A stretch of DNA of 58,000 nt from Cryptomeria japonica. Taxonomy: Eukaryota; Streptophyta; Pinopsida; Cupressales; Cupressaceae. A program made the translations under genes and the position numbers. Below the pieces are notes generated by a model. The model did no database searches. It had not been told where the DNA came from and saw only the letters and a list, made by a program, of their open reading frames with translations. The stretch spans positions 915,257,648-915,315,647 of the forward strand of contig NC_081414.1 in the NCBI RefSeq assembly GCF_030272615.1, given 5' to 3'. Numbering within the stretch: position 1 is the first letter of the stretch; the number at the start of each line of letters is the position of its first letter. Positions 10,203 to 24,100 of this stretch are shown here, in pieces.

Positions 10203-10283
10203 TGTAAAGCGGAAAAATCGCGATCGAACCCTAGTTGCTCTCCCCTCTTCCAACTCCAAGGAGAGAGAAGGGAGGTTCGCTAG
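10203..10283 (-). repeat. R1 5' LTR, outer fragment left of R2
   Basis: The first 81 bases of the LTR match 3655-3735 with few changes. The match breaks exactly at GCTAG, where R2 begins, and resumes after R2 at 31384. Confidence 0.93.
10279..10283. repeat. Left target-site duplication of R2 (GCTAG)
   Basis: GCTAG precedes the TGTCAGG terminus of the first R2 LTR and recurs at 31379-31383 after the fifth LTR. The undisturbed R1 LTR has GCTAG once, at about 3729-3733. Confidence 0.93.
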
Positions 10284-11180
10284 TGTCAGGAAGTTAAGTA
10301 GCGGAAACAACTTCCTACACTAACCTTGAGAGGAGGGTAATGCAAAACTTTTTCAGATCGTTACAACAGTTACAGAAAATAGAAATAGATATAATAGCAA
10401 TCATACCACAACACAATGATTTACGTGGGGAAAACCCTTTCGGGAGAAAAAAACCCCACCCTCCAAAAGCAGCTCAATATTTTATTCAGCAATCAAAATA
10501 GATTACAAAATACTTGCAGAGTAAGCTCTTCGCAAGAGTACCATTAATCAGAGATTCAGAGGCAACTCAATAGCCATAAGACTCTTACACACAACCTCTA
10601 TCTCACACACCTCATAAATAGAAGATACAATACAAGAAACCGTCAAACGGTATTACAAAACCATGGGCTAAAACCACCCAATAAGGTGTAGCCGACCTTA
10701 TCTCCCTTCTAGATGCCCTATGACATGTTAAAGCACACATCAACACGTGTCGCTCCCTTTTTACAGCTCATTTATGTATTCGATACAAATTATTTTTCCT
10801 ATTTCAGGAGTACAAACTTCCGGAGGCCATAACTTGAGAACCGGGTGTCCGATTGACGAACCGTTTGAAGCACCGGAAAGCTCGCGAAGTGTTCTATCAC
10901 CTCGTAACCTACTTCGCCGATTAGGGAAACTTTTCAGGGCGTTTCGGAGCCTCTAAAGTCCATAAAATTAAGTTTAAACATTTTATTACACCCCTCCAAG
11001 ACGAAAAACTTTAATATCTTCAAAACTAGCTGTGACCTTGCGACGCAACTTTACCGGAATGCTTATCTAGCCAACCAGAAGCTTCAGGGAGAGTTTCGCA
11101 CCATTTCGTGCTCAAATGAAAACTTACTATAAATAGTAACCTCACATAAATGCAAGGTTGAGACACCATTTTTCCCAACA
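10284..11180 (-). repeat. R2 LTR1 (897 bp, outer left)
   Basis: Starts TGTCAGGAAG and ends TTCCCAACA on the plus strand. An extra A in the run near 11008 makes it one base longer than the other four. It is the 3' LTR of unit 1. A TATAAATAG-like sequence close to the right end lies on the plus strand, antisense to the element. Confidence 0.95.
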
Positions 11181-11193
11181 AATCTCCCACTTG
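11181..11193 (-). other. R2 polypurine tract (unit 1)
   Basis: On the minus strand this is CAAGTGGGAGATT, ending at LTR1. Identical tracts lie at 16021-16033, 21141-21153 and 26260-26272 next to LTR2, LTR3 and LTR4. Confidence 0.85.
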
Positions 11194-11236
11194 TCGAACA
11201 CCTTGCATGAGCGGAAGGGAATGTCAACACAATGAA

Positions 11237-14200
11237 TCAATTGCTAGGGGCCATAAGGCCCATAGACTCTGAACACCATCTGAACTTCTCTGTGCTCACA
11301 GCCTTAGTTAAAGCATCTGCAACATTCATCAAAGTGTCCACCTTAACCAGCTTCACCCTACCATCTTCGACCATATCTCTAACAAAATGATACTGAACAT
11401 CAATATGTTTGGTCCGGGCATGAAATGTCGGGTTCTTAGCTAGGCTAATTGCACTCTGACTATTACAGTAAACTGTCACTGTACCTTGTTTTATTCCAAT
11501 ATCCGAACACAGTCTCTTAAGCCAAATGGCCTCTTTACAAGCATGAGTAGCTGCCATATACTCCGCTTCAGTAATGGATAAAGCAACCACAGCCCGTCGC
11601 TTACTCATCCAACTAATTGCACCACCAAACAAAGTAAACACATAAGCACTGGTGGATCTTCTGCTATCAATATCACCTGCCCAATCTGAATCCACATAAC
11701 CATGGATATCAAGGGAAGTCATGTTTCCAACTGAATTACCATGATAACACAAAGAATACTCTGAAGTACCCTTCAAATATCTGAAGACTCTTTTGACTGC
11801 ATCCCAATGAACTCTACCAGGATTAGACATATATCTAGAAAGTACTCCCACTGCTTGGGCAATGTCTGGTCTAGTACAGACCATAGCATACATCAAGCTT
11901 CCAACCGCACTTTGGTAAGGCACTCTGCTCATGTCTTCCATCTCCAATGGGGATGTAGGACAATCTGAAACAGATAGTTTCGTTCCAACTGTAAAAGGAA
12001 CACTCAATGGTCTACAATTTTGCATGTTGAACCTCTGTAACACTGAATTCACATACTTACTCTGGCCTAGCCATAGCTTTCTGTTTGCCCTATCTCTTCT
12101 AATTTCCATCCCAAGAATGTGCTTTGCTGCACCAAGATCTTTCATTTCAAATTTAGCAGGGAGCTGAGATTTCAGTTCTGAAATCATACCTTTCCCTTTA
12201 CCAATGAATAACATATCATCAACATACAATGCAATGAATAAGAAAAGATCACCATCAGATTTATAATAAACACAGTGATCTGATTTAGAACGTTCAAATC
12301 CCAAACTCAACACATATGTATCAAATTTCTGGTACCACATCCTAGGACTTTGTTTGAGGCCATACAAAGATTTCTTCAATTTACAGACCAAATTACTTTT
12401 GCCTTTCACCACATAGTGCTCTGGCTGTGTCATATAAATATCTTCCTCCAAATCACCATGAAGGAAAGCAGTTTTCACATCCATTTGCTCAACCTCTAAA
12501 TCATAAGCAGTAGCAATAGAAAGCAAAAATCTAATTGACGTCATTTTTGCAACAGGAGAAAATATCTCACCGTAATCAACACCCTCAACCTGAGAGTAGC
12601 CTTTTGCAACTAACCTTGCTTTATACTTTTCAATGCTTCCATCTGAACCAATCTTTTTCTTGAACACCCATTTACAACCAACAGGTTTTCGTCCTTCAGG
12701 CAATGGTACAAGATCCCATGTATCATTCTTTTTCAAAGCTGCCATTTCTTCCTCCATAGCAATCTTCCAGGATTCTGCATCATTCATACCTAATGCCTCT
12801 TCTACAGATTTCGATTCATCCACACTAGTATTCAGAGAAAAAATACATCTCCAATCATCAGGTGAATACCTTTCAGGTGGTTGTCTATGTCTTGTAGACC
12901 TTCGAACACGCTGAGTTGGAGGTTCTTCCTCCTCTTCTGAAGATTCAGAGCTAGACGAGCTCTCCTCAAATTCTTGCCTATCTAGGGGTCTTGATTCAAC
13001 TCTTTCAGGTGTAGAAGGAAGTTGAATCACATCTTCTTTTTTAGTCTGTTCTAGCTGCAATGTAACAGAAGCAGACTTAATTTCTCTAAAAATAACACTT
13101 CTACTGTGAATTACCTTTTGTGCAACAGGGTCCCAAAGCTTGTATCCTTTCACACCATAACTATACCTGATGAAGATACATTTCACAGCCTTGTTCTCCA
13201 ACTTTGTTCGCTTCTCCTTTGGCACATGTGCATATGCCTCGCAACCAAAAACTCTAAGATGTCTCAATGAAGGCTTGTGACCTGACCATGCTTCCATAGG
13301 CGTTTTATCAACAAGAGCTGATGTAGGAGACCTATTAATCAGGTAGCAAGCAGTGGCAACAGCTTCAGCCCAAAACTTTTGTTCAAGACCAGCACCACTC
13401 AACATACTCCTAGCCTTTTCCATCAGTGTCCTGTTCATTCTTTCTGCAACTCCATTCTGCTATGGAGAATACGGAGTTGTCTTCTGCCTGTTAATTCCAT
13501 AGTCTTTACAGAATCTATCAAAATCATTAGAGCAAAACTCACCGCCATTATCAGGTCTCAAACATTTTATTTTCTTTCCAGTCTGCAACTCAACCATTGC
13601 TTTAAATTCTTTAAAAAGACTAAAAACTTCAGATTTACTCTTTAGAAAATAAACCCATGTCCTTCTACTAAAATCATCAATAAATGAAACATAATATGTG
13701 GATTTTCCAATCGAAGAGACATCTACTGGACCAAACACATCAGAATGGATAAGATCCAAAACACCACAAGTTTTATGAGAACTCGAGTAAAACTATTACA
13801 CTCAACAGTGTATGCTTCAAGCTTATACAAAGTGCCAAACCTAACACCTCTAGCAACTACCATAGCACCCTTAATCATCTTACATCCTGCTTCAGAAAAG
13901 ACTACCTGCACACCTGCATCTATCAGTTTGCTCACAGATAACAGGTTTCGTTTTAATCTAGGGATATGCAGCACACCATTAATCCTTTTTATTCTACCAT
14001 CAGAAAACCTGATTCTAACTTTACCTTGACCAACAATGTCTAGATGTGAATCATCACCCAAGTACACCTTACCTCCATTAAATCCTTCATATTTAGAAAA
14101 CCAATCACTATTGGAAGTCATATGAAAAGATGCACCTGAGTCAATTAGCCAGGCATCATTACCTATATGAGTCGCCAAAGCTGCAATAAATGCATCGCCA

Positions 14201-15000
14201 TCTTCCTTGTCAGACTCAGAATCAGAATCGAACCTTTTCTTTTTCATCTTCTTTTCTTCTTTGCAGTCCTTACGGATGTGACCCGGTTTACCGCAATTCC
14301 AGCAAATGACTTTGGACTTTCCAAGAGATTTCGATCTCCCTTTGGATTTGGACTTGTCGCGCTTCTCATTCTTCTTGCCTTTCTCCTTAGGTCTTCCACG
14401 AACGGTTAGGGCTTCCTTTGAACTGATGGATACCTTCCTTCACATCTCTTCACCAAGTAGGGCACCCACCACGTCTTCAGATTTCAAAACAACAGAAGTA
14501 CTACCGATAGCAATAACAAGAGAATCCCATGAATCAGGCAAAGAACAAAGCAAGATCTGGCATTTCTCCTCCTCATCTATCTTAAAACCGATGGATACTA
14601 ATTGAGCCACCAACATATTGAATGCTTCCAGGTGGTCTGCAATTCATCCACCCTCTTCCATCTTCAAGGAATACAATTTCTTTCTTAAGAAAATTTGATT
14701 TAATAAAGATTTCACTTGATACATCTCACCAAGCTTAGTCCATAGCTTCTTTGCAGAGTTTTCTTCATGGACATTGATTAGAACATAGTCTGCCAGGCAC
14801 AGTCTGATTAGACCCTTGGCTTTTCGGTCCATAACATCATACTGAGCTGCCACAGTAGGATCTGAGGGCCTTTGGACATTCGCATCAACAGCATCCCAAA
14901 GATCTCGATCTATTAGCAGATCTTCCATCTTCAGCTTCCACATCTCAAAATTACTTCCATTAAATTTCTCCACCTCTATTCTCCCTGACGAACTCGCCAT
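11237..15000 (-). pseudogene. R2 unit 1 gag-pol, broken
   Basis: The polyprotein remnant starts at MASSSGRIEVEKFNGSNFE (Met at 15000). Gag is stopped by TGA at 14644-14646 and again at 14450-14452, both where sister units have CGA. A 280-base deletion at about 13794 removes the HHCC finger of integrase (WHQRLGH...CEHC in the sisters) and shifts the frame. TAG at 13460-13462 replaces the first Gln of PQQNGVAER. Downstream, 11237-13438 stays open for 733 residues, covering the end of integrase, reverse transcriptase with YVDD at 12215-12226, and RNase H. The protease keeps DSGASFHM. This is the shortest internal region (3,944 bases) and cannot encode a working polyprotein. Confidence 0.92.
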
Positions 15001-15110
15001 CTGAATATTCCTGCAACAAGATCAAAAAGTGTCTTCTGCACAAGCTCCCACTCAAATCTGGATTAGTTCAAAAAACCCAACTGCCCACAATTGAAACCAA
15101 AGGTGATCAG

Positions 15111-15122
15111 GCTCTGATACCA
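15111..15122 (-). other. R2 primer-binding site, initiator tRNA-Met (unit 1)
   Basis: On the minus strand this is TGGTATCAGAGC, the standard plant initiator-Met site of copia elements, two bases after LTR2. Identical sites lie at 20231-20242, 25350-25361 and 30469-30480, so every unit kept its own. Confidence 0.95.
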
Positions 15123-15124
15123 CT

Positions 15125-16020
15125 TGTCAGGAAGTTAAGTAGCGGAAACAACTTCCTACACTAACCTTGAGAGGAGGGTAATGCAAAACTTTTTCAGATC
15201 GTTACAATAGTTACAGAAAATAGAAATAGATATAATAGCAATCATACCACAACACAATGATTTACGTGGGGAAAACCCTTTCGGGAGAAAAAAACCCCAC
15301 CCTCCAAAAGCAGCTCAATATTTTATTCAGCAATCAAAACAGATTACAAAATACTTGCAGAGCAAACTCTTCGCAGGAGTACCATTAATTAGAGATTCAG
15401 AGGCAACTCAATAGCCATAAGACTCTTACACACAACCTCTATCTCACACACCTCATAAATAAGAGATACAATACAAGAAACTGTCAAACGGTATTACAAA
15501 ACCATGGGCTAAAACCACCCAATAAGGTGTAGTCGACCTTATCTCCCTTCTAGATGCCCTATGACATGTTAAAGCACACATCAACACGTGTCGCTCCCTT
15601 TTTACAGCTCATTTATGTATTCGATACAAATTATTTTTCCTATTTCAGGAGTACAAACTTCCGGAGGCCATAACTTGAGAACCGGGTGTCCGATTGACGA
15701 ACCGTTTGAAGCGCCAGAAAGCTCGCGAAGTGTTCTATCACCTCGTAACCCGCTTCGCCAATTACGGCCACTTTTCAGGGCATTTCAGAGCCTCTAAAGT
15801 CAACAAAATTAAGTTTAAACATTTTATTGCACCCCTCCAAGATGAAAACTTTAATATCTTCAAAACTAGCTGTGACCTTGCGACGCAACTTTACCGGAAT
15901 GCTTATCTAGCCAACCAGAAGCTTCAGGGAGAGTTTCGCACCATTTCGTGCTCAAATGAAAAATTACTATAAATAGTAACCTCACATAAATGCAAGGTTG
16001 AGACACCATTTTTCCCAACA
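15125..16020 (-). repeat. R2 LTR2 (896 bp, shared by units 1 and 2)
   Basis: Full TG...CA LTR without flanking duplication. It serves as 5' LTR of unit 1 and 3' LTR of unit 2. Confidence 0.95.
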
Positions 16021-16076
16021 AATCTCCCACTTGTCGAACACCTTGCATGAGCGGAAGGGAATGTCAACACAATGAA

Positions 16077-19000
16077 TCAATTGCTAGGGGCCATAAGGCC
16101 CATAGACTCTGAACACCATCTGAACTTCTCTATGCTCACAGCCTTAGTCAAAGCATCTGCAACATTCATCAAAGTGTCCACCTTAACCAGCTTCACCCTA
16201 CCATCTTCGACCATATCTCTAACAAAATGATACTGAACATCAATATGTTTGGTCCGGGCATGAAATGTCGGGTTCTTAGCTAGGCTAATTGCACTCTGAC
16301 TGTCACAGTAAACTGTCACTGTACCTTTTTTTATTCCAATATCCGAACACAGTCTCTTAAGCCAAATGGCCTCTTTACAAGCATGAGTAGCTGCCATATA
16401 CTCCGCTTCAGTAGTGGATAAAGCAACCACAGCCTGTCGCTTACTCATCCAACTAATTGCACCACCAAACAAAGTAAACACATAAACACTGGTGGATCTT
16501 CTGCTATCAATATCACCTGCCCAATCTGAATCCACATAACCATGGATATCAAGGGAAGTCATGTCTCCAACTAAATTACCATGATAACACAAAGAATACT
16601 CTGAAGTACCCTTCAAATATATGAAGACTCTTTTGACTGCATCCCAATGAACTCTACCAGGATTAGACATATATCTAGAAAGTACTCCCACTGCTTGGGC
16701 AATGTCTGGTCTAGTACAGACCATAGCATACATCAAGCTTCCAACTGCACTTTGGTAAGGCACTCTGCTCATGTCTTCCATCTCCAATGGGGATGTAGGA
16801 CAATTTGAAACAGATAGTTTCGTTCCAACTGTAAAAGGAACACTCAATGGTCTACAAATTTGCATGTTGAACCTATGTAACACTGAATTCACATACTTAC
16901 TCTGGCCTAGCCATAGCTTTCTGTTTGCCCTATCTCTTCTAATTTCCATCCCAAGAATGTGCTTTGCTGCACCAAGATCTTTCATTTCAAATTTAGCAGC
17001 GAGGTGAGACTTTAGTTCTGAAATCATACCTTTCCATTTACCAATGAATAACATATCATCAACATACAATGCAATGAATAAGAAAAGATCACCATCAGAT
17101 TTATAATAAACACAGTGATCTGATTTAGAACGTTCAAATCCCAAACTCAACACATATGTATCAAATTTCTGGTACCACATCCTAGGACTTTGTTTGAGGC
17201 CATACAAAGATTTCTTCAATTTACAGACCAAATTACTTTTGCCTTTCACCACATAGTGCTCTGGCTGTGTCATATAAATATTTTCCTCCAAATCACCATG
17301 AAGGAAAGCAGTTTTCACATCCATTTGCTCAACCTCTAAATCATAAGCAGTAGCAATAGAAAGCAAAAATCTAATTGACGTCATTTTTGCAACAGGAGAA
17401 AATATCTCACCGTAATCAACACCCTCAACCTGAGAGTAGCCTTTTGCAACTAACCTTGCTTTATACTTTTCAATGCTTCCATCTGAACCAATCTTTTTCT
17501 TGAACACCCATTTACAACCAACAGGTTTTTGTCCTTCAGGCAATGGTACAAGATCCCATTTATCATTCTTTTTCAAAGCTGCCATTTCTTCCTCCATAGC
17601 AATCTTCCAGGATTCTGCATCATTCATACCTAATGCCTCTTCTACAGATTTCGGTTCATCCACACTAGTATTCAGAGCAAAAATACATCTCCAATCATCA
17701 GGTGAATACCTTTCAGGTGGTTGTCTATGTCTTGTAGACCTTCGAACAAGCTGAGTTGGAGGTTCTTCCTCCTCTTCTGAAGATTCAGAGCTAGACGAGC
17801 TCTCCTCAAATTCTTGCCTATCTAGGGGTCTTGATTCAACTCTTTCAGGTGTAGAAGGAAGTTGAATCACATCTTCTTTTTTAGTCTATTCTGGCTACAA
17901 TGTAACAGAAGGAGACTTAATTTCTCTAAAAATAACACTTCTACTGTGAATTACCTTTTGTGCAACAGGGTCCCAAAGCTTGTATCCTTTCACACCATAA
18001 CTATACCCGATGAAGATACATTTCACAGTCTTGTTCTCCAACTTTGTTCGCTTCTCCTTTGGCACATGTGCATATGCCTCGCAACCAAAAACTCTAAGAT
18101 GTCTCAATGAAGGCTTGTGACCTGACCATGCTTCCATAGGCGTTTTATCAACAAGAGCTGATGTAGGAGACCTGTTAATCAGGTAGCAAGCAATGGCAAC
18201 AGCTTCAGCCCAAAACTTTTGTTCAAGACCAGCACCACTCAACATACTCCTAGCCTTTTCCATCAGTGTCCTGTTCATTCTTTCTGCAACTCCATTCTGC
18301 TGTGGAGAATACGAAGTTGTCTTCTGCCTGTTAATTCCACAGTCTTTACAGAATCTATCAAAATTATTAGAGCAAAACTCACCGCCGTTATCAGTTCTCA
18401 AACATTTTATTTTCTTTCCAGTCTGCAACTCAACCATTGCTTTAAATTCTTTAAAACGACTAAAAACTTCAGATTTACTCTTTAGAAAATAAACCCATGT
18501 CCTTCTACTAAAATCATCAATAAATGAAACATAATATGTGGATTTTCCAATCAAAGAGACATCTACTGGACCAAACACATCAGAATGGATAAGATCCAAA
18601 ACACCACAAGTTTTATGAGAACTCGAGTAAAACTGAACGCGGTTTTGTTTTCCATAAATGCAATGCTCACAGAAATCAAAGTCAAGATTACAGTCATTCA
18701 AACCTTCAACAAGGTTTTTATTTTTCAAGGTCCTTAGACCCTTTTCTCCAATGTGGCCAAGTCTTTGGTGCCATAACATAGTCTTCTCTGCAGGTAACTT
18801 TGCTTCAGACGAAAGGGCACCCTTAGGTACCCAAAAACCATTTCCATCTGCTGAAGGTGAAACCTTCAAATCTTCCAGTGAAGTATCCACAGATTTACTT
18901 TTTACAGAAGTGCTATTACACTCAACAGTGTATGCTTCAAGCTTATACAAAGTGCCAAACCTAACACCTCTAGCAACTACCATAGCACCCTTAATCATCT

Positions 19001-20120
19001 TACATCCTGCTTCAGAAAAGACTACCTGCACACCTGCATCTATCAGTTTGCTCACAGATAACAGGTTTCGTTTTAATCTAGGGATATGCAGCACACCATT
19101 AATCCTTTTTATTCTACCATCAGAAAACCTGATTCTAACTTTACCTTGACCAACAATGTCTAGATGTGAATCATCACCCAAGTACACCTTACCTCCATTA
19201 AATCCTTCATATTCAGAAAACCAATCTCTATTGGAAGTCATATGAAAAGATGCGCCTAAGTCAATTAGCCAGGCATCATTACCTGTATGAGTCGCCAAAG
19301 CCGCAATAAATGCATCGCCATCTTCCTTGTCGGACTCAGAATCAGAATCGAACCTTTTCTTTTTCTTCTTCTTTTCTTCTTTGCAGTCCTTACGGATGTG
19401 ACCTGGTTTACCGCAATTCCAGCAAATGACTTTGGACTTTCCAGGAGATTTCGATCTCCCTTTGGATTTGGACTTATCGCGCTTCTCATTCTTCTTGCCT
19501 TTCTCCTGAGGTCTTCCATGAACGGTTAGGGCGTCCTTTGAACTGATGGATACCTTCCTTGGCATCTCTTCACCAAGTAGGGCACCCACCACGTCTTCAG
19601 ATTTCAAAACAACAGAAGTACTACCGATAGCCATAACAAGAGAATCCCATGAATCAGGCAAAGAACAAAGCAAGGTCTGGCATTTCTCCTCCTCGTCTAT
19701 CTTAACACCGATGGATACTAATTGAGCCACCAACATATTGAATGCTTCCAGGTGGTCCACAATTCTTCCACCCTCTTCCATCTTCAAGGAATACAATTTC
19801 TTTCTTAAGAAAATTTGATTTAATAAAGATTTCACTTGATACATCTCACCAAGCTTAGTCCATAGCTTCTTTGCAGAATTTTCTTCATGGACATTGATTA
19901 GAACAGAGTCTGCCAGGCACAGTCTGATTAGACCCTTGGCTTTTCAGTCCATAACATCATACTGAGCTGGCGCAGTAGGATCTGAGGGCCTTTGGACATT
20001 CGCATCAACAGCATCCTAAAGATCTCGATCTATTAGCAGATCTTCCATCTTCAGCTTCCACATCTCAAAATTACTTCCATTAAATTTCTCCACCTCTATT
20101 CTCCCTGATGAACTCGCCAT
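16077..20120 (-). pseudogene. R2 unit 2 gag-pol, broken
   Basis: Full length in bases (4,044, equal to 1,347 codons plus stop) but closed by four stops. These are TAG at 20016-20018 (Trp of RDLWDA) and TGA at 19944-19946 (Arg of MDRKAK), both in gag. Two more are TAG at 17895-17897 and 17886-17888 (the two Gln of LQPEQTKK), between integrase and reverse transcriptase. Open stretches are 17895-19844 (zinc knuckle CWNCGKPGHIRKDC, protease, integrase) and 16077-17870 (reverse transcriptase and RNase H, YVDD at 17055-17066). The protease active site reads DLG instead of DSG. The integrase HHCC finger and the core Asp and Glu residues remain recognisable (DLIHSDVFGP, TDNGGEF, NGVAER). Confidence 0.92.
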
Positions 20121-20244
20121 CTGAATATTCCTGCAACAAAATCAAAAAGTGTCTTCTGCACAAGCTCCCACTCAAATCTGGATTAGTTCAAAAAACCCAA
20201 CTGCCCACAATTGAAACCAAAGGTGATCAGGCTCTGATACCACT

Positions 20245-21140
20245 TGTCAGGAAGTTAAGTAGCGGAAACAACTTCCTACACTAACCTTGAGAGGAGGGTA
20301 ATGCAAAACTTTTTCAGATCGTTACAACAGTTATAGAAAATAGAAATAGATATAATAGCAATCATAGCACAACACAATGATTTACGTGGGGAAAACCCTT
20401 TCGGGAGAAAAAAACCCCACCCTCCAAAAGCAGCTCAATATTTTATTCAGCAATCAAAACAGATTACAAAATACTTGCAGAGCAAGCTCTTCGCAGGAGT
20501 ACCATTAATCAGAGATTCAGAGGCAACTCAATAGCCATAAGACTCTTACACACAACCTCTATCTCACACACCTCATAAATAGGAGATACAATACAAGAAA
20601 CCGTCAAACGGTATTACAAAACCATGGGCTAAAACCACCCAATAAGGTGTAGTCGACCTTATCTCCCTTCTAGATTCCCTATGACATGTTAAAGCACACA
20701 TCAACACGTGTCGCTCCCTTTTTACAGCTCATTTATGTATTCGATACAAATTATTTTTCCTATTTCAGGAGTACAAACTTCCGGAGGCCATAACTTGAGA
20801 ACTGGGTGTCCGATTGACGAACCGTTTGAAGCGCCGGAAAGCTCGCGAAGTGTTTTATCATCTCGTAACCCGCTTTGCCGATTACGGCCACTTTTCAGGG
20901 CGTTTCGGAGCCTCTAAAGTCCCCAAAATTAAGTTTAAACATTTTATTGCACCCCTCCAAGACGAAAACTTTAATATCTTCAAAACTAGCTGTGACCTTG
21001 CGACGCAACTTTACCAGAATGCTTATCTAGCCAACCAGAAGCTTCAGGGAGAGTTTCGCACCATTTCGTGCTCAAATGAAAACTTACTATAAATAGTAAC
21101 CTCACATAAATGCAAGGTTGAGACACCATTTTTCCCAACA
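20245..21140 (-). repeat. R2 LTR3 (896 bp, shared by units 2 and 3)
   Basis: Nearly identical to LTR4. Both carry AGATTCCCTATG, ACTGGGTGTCC and TTTTATCATCTCG variants that LTR1, LTR2 and LTR5 lack. Confidence 0.95.
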
Positions 21141-21196
21141 AATCTCCCACTTGTCGAACACCTTGCATGAGCGGAAGGGAATGTCAACACAATGAA

Positions 21197-24100
21197 TCAA
21201 TTGCTAGGGGCCATAAGGCCCATAGACTCTGAACACCATCTGAACTTCTCTATGCTCATAGCCTTAGTTAAAGCATCTGCAACATTCATGAAAGTGTCCA
21301 CCTTAACCAGCTTCACCCTACCATCTTCGACCATATCTCTAACAAAATGATACTGAACATCAATATGTTTGGTCCGGGCATGAAATGTCGGGTTCTTAGC
21401 TAGGCTAATTGCACTCTGACTGTCACAGTAAACTGTCACTGTACCTTGTTTTATTCCAATATCCGAACATAGTCTCTTAGGCCAAATGGCCTCTTTACAA
21501 GCATGAGTAGCTACCATATACTCCGCTTCAGTAGTGGATAAAGCAACCACAGCCTGTCGCTTACTCATCCAACTAATTGCACCACCAAACAAAGTAAACA
21601 CATAAGCACTGGTGGATCTTCTGCTATCAATATCACCTGCCCAATCTGAATCCACATAACCATGGATATCAAGGGAAGTCATGTCTCCAACTGAATTACC
21701 ATGATAACACAAAGAATACTCTGAAGTACCCTTCAAATATCTGAAGACTCTTTTGACTGCATCCCAATGAACTCTACCAGGATTAGACATATATCTAGAA
21801 AGTACTCCCACTGCTTGGGCAATGTCTGGTCTAGTACAGACCATAGCATACATCAAGCTTCCAACCGCACTTTGGTAAGGCACTCTGCTCATGTCTTCCA
21901 TCTCCAATGGGGATGTAGGACAATCTGAAACAGATAGTTTCGTTCCAACTGTAAAAGGAACACTCAATGGTCTACAATTTTGCATGTTGAACCTCTGTAA
22001 CACTGAATTCACATACTTACTCTGGCCTAGCCATAGCTTTCTGTTTGCCCTATCTCTTCTAATTTCCATCCCAAGAATGTGCTTTGCTGCACCAAGATCT
22101 TTCATTTCAAATTTAGCAGGGAGCTGAGATTTCAGTTCTGAAATCATACCTTTCCCTTTACCAATGAATAACATATCATCAACATACAATGCAATGAATA
22201 AGAAAAGATCACCATCAGATTTATAATAAACACAGTGATCTGATTTAGAACGTTCAAATCCCAAACTCAACACATATGTATCAAATTTCTGGTACCACAT
22301 CCTAGGACTTTGTTTGAGGCCATACAAAGATTTCTTCAATTTACAGACCAAATTACTTTTGCCTTTCACCACATAGTGCTCTGGCTGTGTCATATAAATA
22401 TCTTCCTCCAAATCACCATGAAGGAAAGCAGTTTTCACATCCATTTGCTCAACCTCTAAATCATAAGCAGTAGCAATAGAAAGCAAAAATCTAATTGACG
22501 TCATTTTTGCAACAGGAGAAAATATCTCACCGTAATCAACACCCTCAACCTGAGAGTAGCCTTTTGCAACTAACCTTGCTTTATACTTTTCAATGCTTCC
22601 ATCTGAACCAATCTTTTTCTTGAACACCCATTTACAACCAACAGGTTTTCGTCCTTCAGGCAATGGTACAAGATCCCATTTATCATTCTTTTTCAAAGCT
22701 GCCATTTCTTCCTCCATAGCAATCTTCCAGGATTCTGCATCATTCATACCTAATGCCTCTTCTACAGATTTCGGTTCATCCACACTAGTATTCAGAGCAA
22801 AAATACATCTCCAATCATCAGGTGAATACCTTTCAGGTGGTTGTCTATGTCTTGTAAACCTTCAAACAAGCTGAGTTGGAGGTTCTTCCTCCTCTTCTGA
22901 AGATTCAGAGCTAGACGAGCTCTCCTCAAATTCTTGCCTATCTAGGGGTCTTGATCAACTCTTTCAGGTGTAGAAGGAAGTTGAATCACATCTTCTTTTT
23001 TAGTCTGTTCTGGCTGCAATGTAACAGAAGGAGACTTAATTTCTCTAAAAATAACACTTCTACTGTGAATTACCTTTTGTGCAACAGGGTCCCAAAGCTT
23101 GTATCCTTTCACACCATAACTATACCCGATGAAGATACATTTCACAGTCTTGTTCTCCAACTTTGTTCGCTTCTCCTTTGGCACATGTGCATATGCCTCG
23201 CAACCAAAAACTCTAAGATGTCTCAATGAAGGCTTGTGACCTGACCATGCTTCCATAGGCGTTTTATCAACAAGAGCTGATGTAGGAGACCTGTTAATCA
23301 GGTAGCAAGCAATGGCAACAGCTTCAGCCCAAAACTTTTGTTCAAGACCAGCACCACTCAACATACTCCTAGCCTTTTCCATCAGTGTCCTGTTCATTCT
23401 TTCTGCAACTCCATTCTGCTGTGGAGAATACGAAGTTGTCTTCTGCCTGTTAATTCCACAGTCTTTACAGAATCTATCAAAATCATTAGAGCAAAACTCA
23501 CCGCCGTTATCAGTTCTCAAACATTTTATTTTCTTTCCAGTCTGCAACTCAACCATTGCTTTAAATTCTTTAAAACGACTAAAAACTTAAGATTTACTCT
23601 TTAGAAAATAAACCCATGTCCTTCTACTAAAATCATCAATAAATGAAACATAATATGTGGATTTTCCAATCAAAGAGACATCTACTGGACCAAACACATC
23701 AGAATGGATAAGATCCAAAACACCACAAGTTTTATGAGAACTCGAGTAAAACTGAACGCGGTTTTGTTTTCCATAAATGCAATGCTCACAGAAATCAAAG
23801 TCAAGATTACAGTCATTCAAACCTTCAACAAGGTTTTTATTTTTCAAGGTCCTTAGACCCTTTTCTCCAATGTGGCCAAGTCTTTGGTGCCATAACATAG
23901 TCTTCTCTGCAGGTAACTTTGCTTCAGACGAAAGGGCACCCTTAGGTACCCAAAAACCATTTCCATCTGCTGAAGGTGAAACCTTCAAATCTTCCAGTGA
24001 AGTATCCACAGATTTACTTTTTACAGAAGTGCTATTACACTCAACAGTGTATGCTTCAAGCTTATACAAAGTGCCAAACCTAACACCTCTAGCAACTACC

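Noticed and set aside
18658-19149. 163-residue plus-strand frame in unit 2, repeated at 23777-24268 and 28897-29388
   Set aside because: It is antisense to protease and integrase of the R2 units, and its repetition only reflects the repeated units.
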